5,418 nt of DNA from Syntrophobacter sp. SbD2 (GTDB lineage: Bacteria > Desulfobacterota > Syntrophobacteria > Syntrophobacterales > Syntrophobacteraceae), in contig OMSV01000152.1 in assembly GCA_900290385.1 (NCBI GenBank), forward strand, positions 5,456-10,873, read 5' to 3'. Position numbers and translations under genes: made by a program. Positions 1 through 5,418 of this stretch are shown in pieces (the first letter of the stretch is position 1; each line of letters starts with the position of its first letter). The notes beneath the pieces are model-generated. The model saw nothing but the letters and a program-made list of their open reading frames with translations, ran no database searches and was not told where the DNA came from.

Positions 1-2
1 GC

Positions 3-458
3 CCGAAAAGCGCCGCAATATGCATAGTCGATGAGGACGCTTCGTTGCGGGTAGCAGACCACGCAGGCTACATGCTTTCCAGCACGGGCGCAGAAATTAC
101 GCTTCTGCACGCTGCGAAAAAACCCTCACATCCAATTTCATGCCGCCCCCCGCAAGCCCTGGAGAAGTTGGCGGGCTACGCCGATACACCTGTAAGACGA
201 GGCAAGCTCTCATACCTTCTAAGGGCTTCCGCAATACTGGCGGATCAGGGATTCAATGAGGACCGGATTCGGATAACGCTGATTCAGGACGGGGGCGATA
301 CTGCAGGTGCAATCCTTTCCTGGTGCGTCTCTAACGGGATCGGGATAATAGGGCTTGGGCATTCTGAGCCTGAAGGGGTCTGGAGCTTTTTGAAAACTTC
401 GGTTACCAGGAAAATCCTTGCCGATTTCAAGAACATGGCAGTATGGGTAACACAGTGA
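3..458 (+). CDS. Universal stress protein (UspA family), 5'-partial
   Basis: This is a cytoplasmic UspA-fold protein; such proteins act in stress adaptation and often bind ATP or AMP. The reading frame is open to the left edge and already shows the first family strand there (AAICIVDEDASLRVADHAG, from about base 12), followed by the second strand ITLLHA. The true start is therefore outside the window. An internal TTG at 45 would cut off the first strand and its conserved Asp, so it is rejected. The C-terminal strand and loop are present (GIGIIGLGHSEPEGVW, then TSVTRKIL and the last strand MAVWV), so the 3' end is complete. The usual nucleotide loop G-2x-G-9x-G-(S/T) is degenerate here: the second Gly is Glu and the third is Thr, so ATP binding is doubtful. 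It could also be the second domain of a tandem Usp protein. It converges on secF with 7 bases between the stops. The family call is firm; the specific role is unknown. Confidence 0.82.
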   Translation, partial: PKSAAICIVDEDASLRVADHAGYMLSSTGAEITLLHAAKKPSHPISCRPPQALEKLAGYADTPVRRGKLSYLLRASAILADQGFNEDRIRITLIQDGGDTAGAILSWCVSNGIGIIGLGHSEPEGVWSFLKTSVTRKILADFKNMAVWVTQ

Positions 459-465
459 TCGAATC

Positions 466-1629
466 TTACCCGCGCACACTCTTCCCCACATTTGCCTGCC
501 CGGCTGGTTGCTTTTTCTTGGGCTTTTTCGGGCTCTTGGCGGGTTGAGCGTCGGCAGCCTGGACCGCCGACCGCTTGGCGGCCGGTTGAGGCCGTTTCTT
601 TTTCTTCAAATCTTCGTATGCAATCAGAATCGGGCTCGCCACAAATACTGATGAGTAACTTCCGGTCACTACGCCGATCAGCATAGCAAAGCTGAAATCG
701 TGAATCACGCTGCCGCCAAAAAGGAACAGGCACAGGATCACGAAAAACACCGTCATAGAAGTAAGGACCGTCCGGCTAAGGGTCTGGTTTATCGCCCCGT
801 TTATCATGTCGCTGAATTTGACCTTTTTATCCTTGTTGCGGTTTTCGCGGATACGGTCGTACACTATGATCGTGTCGTTCAGCGAATAGCCGGAGAGGGT
901 CAAGAGGGCTGCAAAGACCTCCAGGCTGAACTCCTTGTTGACAAGCGCGAAAATTCCAACAGTTATCAGAATATCGTGGACGAGCGAAAGCAGCGCCCCG
1001 AGCGCATAGGGGAGCTGTAGAATCCAGCAAAGCGCAAGGGTGACAACAAGCGCCCCTCCGATTAAAAACACCGCGTTAAGCCCGAGCGCCTCGAGCAGGT
1101 AAACTCCCACTATCAGCACCCCTCCCATTATAAGGCTGCTGGTCCATTTAAATTCAAATCGTCCGGAGATGTAGATAGCGATGAGCAGCAATGCGTAGAA
1201 GATGGCGTAGAGGGCTTTTTGCCGGAGGTCCTTGCCCACTTTCGGCCCCACCATTTCAACGCGAAGCACCTGCTGCCCTGGACCATACGTCTTGCTGAGT
1301 TCGTCTTCGATCTGGTTTGAAAGGCTCCCCAGTTCCTCGTGAATAGTGTCGGTGCGGACCAGGTATTCGCTGTCGCCCCCGGTACCTATCTGCTGAACGA
1401 AAGAGTGTGACATGATTCCCTGCAGCGCATTGCGGATTTGGTCCGGATTGGTCGGTTTGTTGAATTTGACCTGTATCAGCGTGCCCCCGGCGAAATCGAC
1501 GCCCATTTTGAGCCCGCCGCGTGCGAACAAGGTGAGCAGGCCCAGAAGTATGATCGCCCCGGAGAGCATGAAAGCCTTGTAGCGCAATCCAACAAAGTCG
1601 ATATTGATATCCGGTCTTATAAGTTGCAT
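466..1629 (-). CDS. secF: Protein translocase subunit SecF
   Basis: SecF is an inner-membrane subunit of the SecDF(YajC) complex, which uses the proton-motive force to aid late steps of SecYEG export. The ATG start (1627-1629) follows an AAGGA ribosome site with a 6-base spacer. Of 387 residues, helix 1 is about 17-37. The motif GVDFAGG at 43-49 opens the periplasmic domain, and MVGPKVGKDLR at 126-136 leads into helix 2 (about 138-155). The signature GYSLNDTIIVYDRIREN lies at 247-263, and NQTLSRTVLTS at 281-291 precedes the last two helices. Two features are unusual. Compared with remembered E. coli SecF, about 45 hydrophobic residues (about 163-208) are added between FEFKW and ALGALLSLVHD, enough for two more helices. 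The protein also ends in a Lys/Ala/Pro-rich tail (about 341-387). The gene lies 22 bases beyond the corrected secD stop, so the two are probably cotranscribed. Confidence 0.96.
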   Translation of the reverse strand: MQLIRPDINIDFVGLRYKAFMLSGAIILLGLLTLFARGGLKMGVDFAGGTLIQVKFNKPTNPDQIRNALQGIMSHSFVQQIGTGGDSEYLVRTDTIHEELGSLSNQIEDELSKTYGPGQQVLRVEMVGPKVGKDLRQKALYAIFYALLLIAIYISGRFEFKWTSSLIMGGVLIVGVYLLEALGLNAVFLIGGALVVTLALCWILQLPYALGALLSLVHDILITVGIFALVNKEFSLEVFAALLTLSGYSLNDTIIVYDRIRENRNKDKKVKFSDMINGAINQTLSRTVLTSMTVFFVILCLFLFGGSVIHDFSFAMLIGVVTGSYSSVFVASPILIAYEDLKKKKRPQPAAKRSAVQAADAQPAKSPKKPKKKQPAGQANVGKSVRG

Positions 1630-1651
1630 TCTCTTTCCTTATGGTTTTGAG

Positions 1652-3233
1652 CTAAATGCTCAGCTCTTTTACCCGCCGTTCCGTCAGAAGGTAGTCAAAA
1701 ATAATCCTGGTTACGAAGATCGCGGTAAACAGGTTTGCCACCAGACCGACACTGAGCGTGACCGCAAAGCCTTTCACGGGGCCGGTCCCGAACTGGTAGA
1801 GAACCAGTGCCGCGATCAGGCTCGTGACCCATGATCGTTATGGTTGCGCGCTGGTAGCCTGTATCGACCGCCGAGCGTGGCGTTTTGCCAAGCCGCAGCT
1901 CCTCTCGTATTCGTTCGTATATCAGCACGTTTGCATCAACGGCTATCCCTATGGTCAGCGCGATACCGGCGATGCCCGGCAGCGTGAGAGTTGCCCCTAC
2001 AGCAGCCATCGCAGCCAGGATGAGTATTATATTCATGGCCAGGGCCATATCTGCGATCACTCCTGAAAACCTGTAGTAAAATATCATGAACAGGATAATG
2101 CCCAATCCGCCGATGGCCGAGGCCAGGATTCCCTTCCTGATTGAATCTGCGCCCAGCGCCGGCCCGACGGTGCGTTGCTCGAGAATCTTGACGGGCGCCG
2201 GCAGCCTGCCGGTACGCAGGGCGATCGCCAGCACCTTGGCCTCATCGTCGGTGTATGATCCCTCGATGACAGCTCTCCCGCCCCCGATGCGCTCCTTTAT
2301 AACGGGGTCCGAATAAACGACGCCGTCGAGAACTATTGCAAGCTTGCGCCCAACGTTTTCCCCTGTGACACGTTCGAATATCCTGGCGCCCTGCGAATCG
2401 AAATTGAGCGAGATATGTGCCTCCCCAATCGAGCGTCCCCCTATCTCAACCCTGGCATCCGTAATATACTGCCCGGTCATAGAAGTCTTTTCTTCCAGGG
2501 GCAGCTTTGTTTCCTGCGCGGTTCGGTCCGAGGGCCTCATTGGATAGAGCTTTACTCCCGGTGGGAGTTTATTCTCGCGGATTTCCTGATCCGTAACGTT
2601 TTGCGCTACCAGCTTGAATTCGAGGACCGCCGTCTTGCCGATGAGGTTAATGGCTTCCTGGGGGTTCTTTATTCCGGGGAGCTGAACCAGTATACGGTCG
2701 CCGGCCTCGGGCCTGATATCAGGCTCTCTCACCCCGAACTGGTCGATCCTGTTGCGGATAGTCTCGATGCCCTGGCCTACCGCCATGCTCCGAAGATCGT
2801 TGATCTCCTTCTGGTCCATGGTGACAAGCACCTTCGTCCCATCGGGCCTGGTCTCGGTGGAGGCGGGTTTTAGCCTTGGGAAATCAGTTTTTAAAGCCTC
2901 GTTGAACTCATTCAACTGCTCGTTCGAGGGCAGGATCACTTCGATGTCCCAGGCGCCCGTTCTGGCAACCTTGGTAAATCCTATCTTCTTCGCGCGCAGA
3001 GCATCCTTGATCTCCTCGGCAAACCTGTCCGCAGTATTTTCGACCGCCTTGTCCGCCTCAACCTCGAGCACCAGGTGGATACCACCCTGGAGATCCAGCC
3101 CCAGATGGATCTTATCCGGCAGGATATTCGACAACCCAGGCAAGGGGGTAGATATGAAAGTCGGCAAAAGGCAAACAATACCTCCAACGAGAATTACCGC
3201 AATTATAAGCGCACGAATTCCTAAGCTTTTCAA
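1652..3233 (-). CDS. secD: Protein translocase subunit SecD, reading frame broken near 1829
   Basis: SecD is the inner-membrane partner of SecF and carries the large periplasmic P1 region. It starts at a TTG (3231-3233): an in-frame TAA lies directly upstream and GGAGG sits 5 bases away. Helix 1 is about 8-28. Family motifs follow in order: LGLDLQGGIHLVLEVE (44-59), TIRNRIDQFGVREPDI (158-173), LNFDSQGARIFERVTGENVG (276-295), LRTGRLPAPVKILEQRTVGP (339-358) and GIAVDANVLIYERIREEL (429-446), whose Asp corresponds to the important E. coli Asp519. After residue 468 the frame is wrong: the initial frame runs into a non-homologous Arg-rich tail ending at 1695. The true C-terminus continues one frame over from base 1828 (VTSLIAALVLYQFGTGPVKG to RVKELSI), ending with TAG at 1652-1654. 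The expected D-x-N after TIM is missing, which fits an 8-base loss. This is either a real inactivating mutation or an assembly error. The product as read would lack the last two helices. Confidence 0.95.
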
Positions 3234-3243
3234 TTACGCCTCC
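3234..3243 (-). promoter_or_regulatory. Ribosome binding site fixing the TTG start of secD
   Basis: Read on the - strand, GGAGG (3239-3243) is followed by five bases and then TTG. The three bases immediately before the TTG are an in-frame TAA (3234-3236), so no longer reading frame is possible. The next codons already encode the first membrane helix. The Shine-Dalgarno match and the stop together decide this start. Confidence 0.75.
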
Positions 3244-3339
3244 AACTAACTGGGACCGCGCTCCTAAAAACGCCATATCCGCAATCTCCGGCCAGGAACA
3301 GTACCGGCCGGCAGGATCTTTCGCGGGAATATTTCAAGG

Positions 3340-3726
3340 TCAGGACTCTTTAGCCGATTCTTTTTCCGAGGCGGCTTCGCCCTTCGAGACCAGCCCGCCG
3401 ACCGCGCTCCGGTTGACCTTCACGCGCACCTTGTCGGCAATCTCCATGGTTATCACGTTTTCGTCAAGGCCGGTTATCCTTCCACGAAGCCCGCCGCCCG
3501 TGAAAATTGTATCGCCCTTCTGAAGGTTTGCCAGCATCTGTTTGTGCTCTTTCTGACGCTTCTGTTGCGGGCGAATCAGCAGAAAATAAAAGATCGCAAG
3601 CATGGCGACCATAAGAAACATGGGGTTGCCAACGTTAAACAATCCAGCTATCCCGCCAGCGCCGCCCGCGCCCCCCGCGTCCTGTGCGAACGCTTCGCCA
3701 GCGTATGCCAATCCAGCAAAATTCAT
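3340..3726 (-). CDS. yajC: Preprotein translocase subunit YajC
   Basis: YajC is a small single-helix inner-membrane protein that copurifies with SecDF and SecYEG. From the ATG at 3724-3726 it has 128 residues, a little longer than the usual 100-115. It has a short N-terminal stretch with a Gly/Ala-rich segment (about 17-28) and one transmembrane helix (about 33-51). The family hallmark IRPQQKRQKEHKQML follows (51-65), then the soluble domain with GDTIFTGGGLRGRITGLDEN (71-90). The end is Glu/Lys/Ser-rich. The start is chosen because GGAGG (3733-3737) lies 6 bases upstream. A longer frame opening at a TTG (3816) has no comparable ribosome site and would begin upstream of the predicted transcript start. 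It is the first gene of the block. The 106 bases before secD hold no other gene. The tgt gene that often precedes yajC is absent here; the upstream gene is divergent. Confidence 0.95.
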   Translation of the reverse strand: MNFAGLAYAGEAFAQDAGGAGGAGGIAGLFNVGNPMFLMVAMLAIFYFLLIRPQQKRQKEHKQMLANLQKGDTIFTGGGLRGRITGLDENVITMEIADKVRVKVNRSAVGGLVSKGEAASEKESAKES

Positions 3727-3737
3727 CGGGTTCCTCC
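3727..3737 (-). promoter_or_regulatory. Ribosome binding site of yajC
   Basis: GGAGG on the - strand (3733-3737) precedes the ATG at 3724-3726 by 6 bases. It selects this ATG over the upstream in-frame TTG at 3816. Confidence 0.7.
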
Positions 3738-3816
3738 AGAATTTTAGTGTCTTGAAGCTGCTGCTTCCGTTCCGTCCAGTCAATGCCGCAAAGTGAGCCT
3801 GAAACTTAAAGGGCAA

Positions 3817-3845
3817 ATTTAACGATATTCCTGGATGAATGTCAA
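3817..3845 (-). promoter_or_regulatory. Sigma70-type promoter for yajC-secD-secF
   Basis: On the - strand there is a perfect -35 box TTGACA (3840-3845), a 17-base spacer, and a -10-like TTAAAT (3817-3822; 4 of 6 to TATAAT). Transcription would start near 3810, giving a leader of about 83 bases before the yajC ATG. The -35 match, exact spacing and position just upstream of the first gene of the block make this credible, though unproven. The leader contains a small 5-bp hairpin (GAAGC-TGCT-GCTTC on the + strand, 3754-3767) of unknown meaning. Confidence 0.6.
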
Positions 3846-3917
3846 CCGTAACGGCATCCGCATAGCTTTTTGTTCAAAGCTGTTATATTTTCAACGCTTA
3901 AATCCACATTCAATATA

Positions 3918-3927
3918 GAGGGAAGCT
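3918..3927 (+). promoter_or_regulatory. Ribosome binding site fixing the TTG start of the barrel-protein gene
   Basis: GAGGG (3918-3922) lies 5 bases before the TTG at 3928. An in-frame TAG (3916-3918) overlaps its first base, so the coding frame cannot begin earlier. No Met codon occurs before the end of the signal peptide. Confidence 0.65.
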
Positions 3928-4746
3928 TTGCATCGTATCGCACTGTTACTAGTGGCCCTTTGTTTTGGGGTTCTGATCGAGACTTTTTCCGCTTTAGCCG
4001 GGCCACCGTTTTGGACTGACGACCCTGAGCCCGTCGAATATAAGAATTGGGAAATTTATGTTGCATCTCTATACCAGGACAACCGGAGCGGAGTGAGCTC
4101 AACGGCGCCGCACTTCGAGGCCAACTATGGGATCGCGCCCGACTTTCAGCTTCATGTCATTGCCCCCATGGAATACGCCAAACCCGCCGGCCTGCCGTCT
4201 CACTACGGCTATGGCGATACGGAACTGGGGGTCAAGTGGCGCTTTTTTGAAAACGAAGAGGCCAAATTCATGGCCGGCATCTATCCTCTTGTCGAAATCC
4301 CGACCGGTGACCAATCAAAAAGTCTGGGCAATGGTGACCCCCAGGCATTTTTACCCCTCTGGCTTCAGAAAGCTTGGGGACAATGGCTTTCGTACGGCGG
4401 AGGCGGCTACTGGATAAATCCCGGAGAGGGGCATAAGGATTTTTGGTTTCTTGGATGGCAGGTTCAGCGTGAAATAAACAAAAATTTAAGTCTCGGGGTG
4501 GAAATTTTCTACGAAACTCCCCAAGAGACCGGATCTGAGCACACCCTGGCGTTTAACGCCGGCGCTATAATCAATATAACCGCAAATCACCACATACTTA
4601 TGTCCGCCGGCACGGACATCAGCGGCCCGGCCAAGTTTCTGTCCTATATTGCCTATCAGCTCACCTTCGGGCCTGAAAAAGAAAAGGGGCCCAGCAACAG
4701 CCCATCGCAAATGATAGACTACATTTACGCCACGGATAGATACTGA
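3928..4746 (+). CDS. Outer-membrane beta-barrel protein, transporter / MetA-pathway-like family
   Basis: This is a secreted protein of 272 residues starting at TTG. Residues 1-24 form a signal peptide: a short basic start, the hydrophobic stretch IALLLVALCFGVLI, and a likely cut after SALA. The mature protein opens with GPPFWTDDPEPVEYKNWE (25-42), a conserved entry to a family of predicted outer-membrane channels, often named 'transporter' and related to the phenol MetA-degradation group. The rest alternates aromatic and small residues as beta-barrel strands do. Recognisable segments are HYGYGDTELGVKWRF (92-106), PLVEIPTGD (120-128), LGNGDPQAFLPLWLQK (133-148), YGGGGYWINPG (156-166) and the final barrel strand FLSYIAYQLTFGP (237-249). 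About 23 further residues follow the last strand. The family has no firmly established substrate as far as I know, so no function is assigned. It is divergent from yajC and converges on the ligD remnant. The fold call is fairly firm; the role is open. Confidence 0.82.
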   Translation: MHRIALLLVALCFGVLIETFSALAGPPFWTDDPEPVEYKNWEIYVASLYQDNRSGVSSTAPHFEANYGIAPDFQLHVIAPMEYAKPAGLPSHYGYGDTELGVKWRFFENEEAKFMAGIYPLVEIPTGDQSKSLGNGDPQAFLPLWLQKAWGQWLSYGGGGYWINPGEGHKDFWFLGWQVQREINKNLSLGVEIFYETPQETGSEHTLAFNAGAIINITANHHILMSAGTDISGPAKFLSYIAYQLTFGPEKEKGPSNSPSQMIDYIYATDRY

Positions 4747-4790
4747 GCCATGAGCCGCACGGCGCTTTTCGGACTTCCGGTGCGCCTCTA

Positions 4791-5418
4791 TCACCCGTTT
4801 ATCTTCATTTCCTGCGTTATTTCCTGTCTGATCGAGAAATACCCGGTCCAGGGGTCTTGTTGGAGACCGGCTAATCTGCGGCGGCTATTCCGGATGTTGT
4901 AGCTGTCCGATTTGAGGTCAACCGTTAGTTCATCCCATGCGACCGGCATCGATATGGGCGCCCCCTGCCTGCTCCTTGTCGAATAAGGCGCTATGCTTGT
5001 CGCCCCACGCACGTTTCTAAGATAATCGATGAAAATCTTGCCCTTGCGTTTCTCCTTGGACATGGTGCAGACATATTCTCCGGGTGCCTCCCGGACGATG
5101 CTCTCCGAGACTGCCCTGGGAAACGACTTGACCGTTTCCAATCCGGCGATTTCGGTGTAATATTCGGCAAGCGCGCGCTTGGTTACCCCGATTTCAGGGT
5201 AGAACATCCGATCGGGATTCGAGAGGGCCACACTTGATGGATTTCCTTCAGGGTCCGCCGGTTTTTTTTCGACATTGCGGGTCAAAGCTTTTTCCTCGTT
5301 TCCATCTCTGCTATGCAGGGCGGCTTAGCCTTGGCCACGGAATTTCTCCCGCCGAGACGCTATTTCCTGCATGGTTCGCCCGCTCGCCACGCTCCGGTCC
5401 ATGGTTTAGACCGGCTCC
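4791..5418 (-). pseudogene. ligD: Decayed ligD: end-joining polymerase (PrimPol) domain with central deletion and upstream in-frame stops
   Basis: LigD fills gaps and seals breaks with Ku in bacterial non-homologous end joining. The uninterrupted stretch (to 5285) keeps both ends of the polymerase domain. The first is SNPDRMFYPEIGVTKRALAE (22-41); the last part has TMSKEKRKGKIFIDYLRN (74-91), GATSIAPYSTRSRQGAP (94-110) and DPWTGYFSIRQEIT (144-157). EYYTEIAG (41-48) joins directly to LETVKSFPRAV, so about 140-150 residues usual in the family are missing, in frame. The lost part would hold the catalytic pair of the FDLDP type; only the later Asp in FIDYLRN remains. Upstream in the same frame are two TAA stops (5325-5327 and 5406-5408). 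Between them SVASGRTMQEIA resembles the inter-domain linker of longer LigD proteins. The TTG at 5283-5285 has no family support as a start. The fragment is very unlikely to have polymerase activity. The gene continues off the right edge, or did once. No Ku gene is in view. Confidence 0.8.

Noticed and set aside
45..458. TTG at 45 as the start of the stress protein
   Set aside because: The homologous first strand and its conserved Asp lie upstream of it in the same open frame, which runs off the left edge.
284..733. Open frame of 149 codons on the - strand across the stress-protein and secF 3' ends
   Set aside because: It overlaps two recognised genes in other frames and its composition looks like frame noise.
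1695..1830. Arg-rich C-terminal tail of SecD in the uncorrected frame (GHEPDRGTGSLPVRD...)
   Set aside because: It is out-of-frame reading of the conserved SecD C-terminus, which is intact one frame over.
1822..1840. Programmed ribosomal frameshift in secD
   Set aside because: There is no slippery heptamer at ATC ATG GGT CAC, and the conserved D-x-N residues would still be missing after any shift, so a deletion or assembly error explains it better.
2752..3249. Long open frame antisense to secD on the + strand (165 codons)
   Set aside because: It lies opposite a strongly conserved gene and shows no recognisable family, so it is a shadow frame.
3727..3816. N-terminal extension of YajC from a TTG at 3816
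   Set aside because: It would start upstream of the predicted transcript start, lacks a ribosome site, and its first 30 residues do not resemble YajC, whereas the ATG at 3726 has GGAGG 6 bases away.
4099..4314. Antisense frame inside the barrel-protein gene
   Set aside because: It is a shadow of the + strand gene and has no independent start signal or family.
4757..4786. Imperfect hairpin (GGCGC with GCGCC, inner CGGA with TCCG) between the barrel gene and the ligD remnant, as a bidirectional terminator
   Set aside because: The stem is only 5 bp with a 16-base loop, alternative pairings compete, and no T-run follows on either strand.

Overview
The window looks like part of a chromosome from a Gram-negative bacterium. 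The signs are a yajC-secD-secF block, an outer-membrane-type beta-barrel protein with a signal peptide, and LigD-type end-joining remnants. The style of the Sec proteins, including an enlarged SecF, is reminiscent of the former Deltaproteobacteria (Desulfobacterota and relatives). That placement comes from remembered family resemblance and is not proven. I see no tRNA, rRNA, CRISPR array, insertion sequence or phage gene.

Layout. (1) The left edge (to 458, + strand) holds a universal stress protein (UspA family) whose start lies outside the window. (2) 466-3726 on the - strand is the preprotein-translocase accessory block, transcribed yajC, secD, secF from a good sigma70-type promoter at 3817-3845. 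secF runs tail to tail into the stress-protein gene with only 7 bases between the stops. (3) A divergent gene on the + strand (3928-4746) encodes a secreted beta-barrel 'transporter/MetA-pathway-like' outer-membrane protein. (4) The right end (4791-5418, - strand) is a decayed ligD. The end-joining polymerase domain has lost its middle, including the first catalytic aspartate pair, and stop codons interrupt the same frame upstream.

SecD and SecF form an inner-membrane complex that uses the proton gradient to help pull proteins through SecYEG, and YajC associates with it. The outer-membrane protein next door would be a client of this route, but nothing else links them.

The most notable points are a reading-frame break in secD that matches loss of 8 bases at a conserved D-x-N site, an apparent two-helix insertion in SecF, and the internally deleted LigD polymerase. 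Two genes (secD and the barrel protein) must start with TTG because an in-frame stop lies just upstream. I found no convincing new multi-gene system; this is mostly housekeeping sequence with two broken genes.
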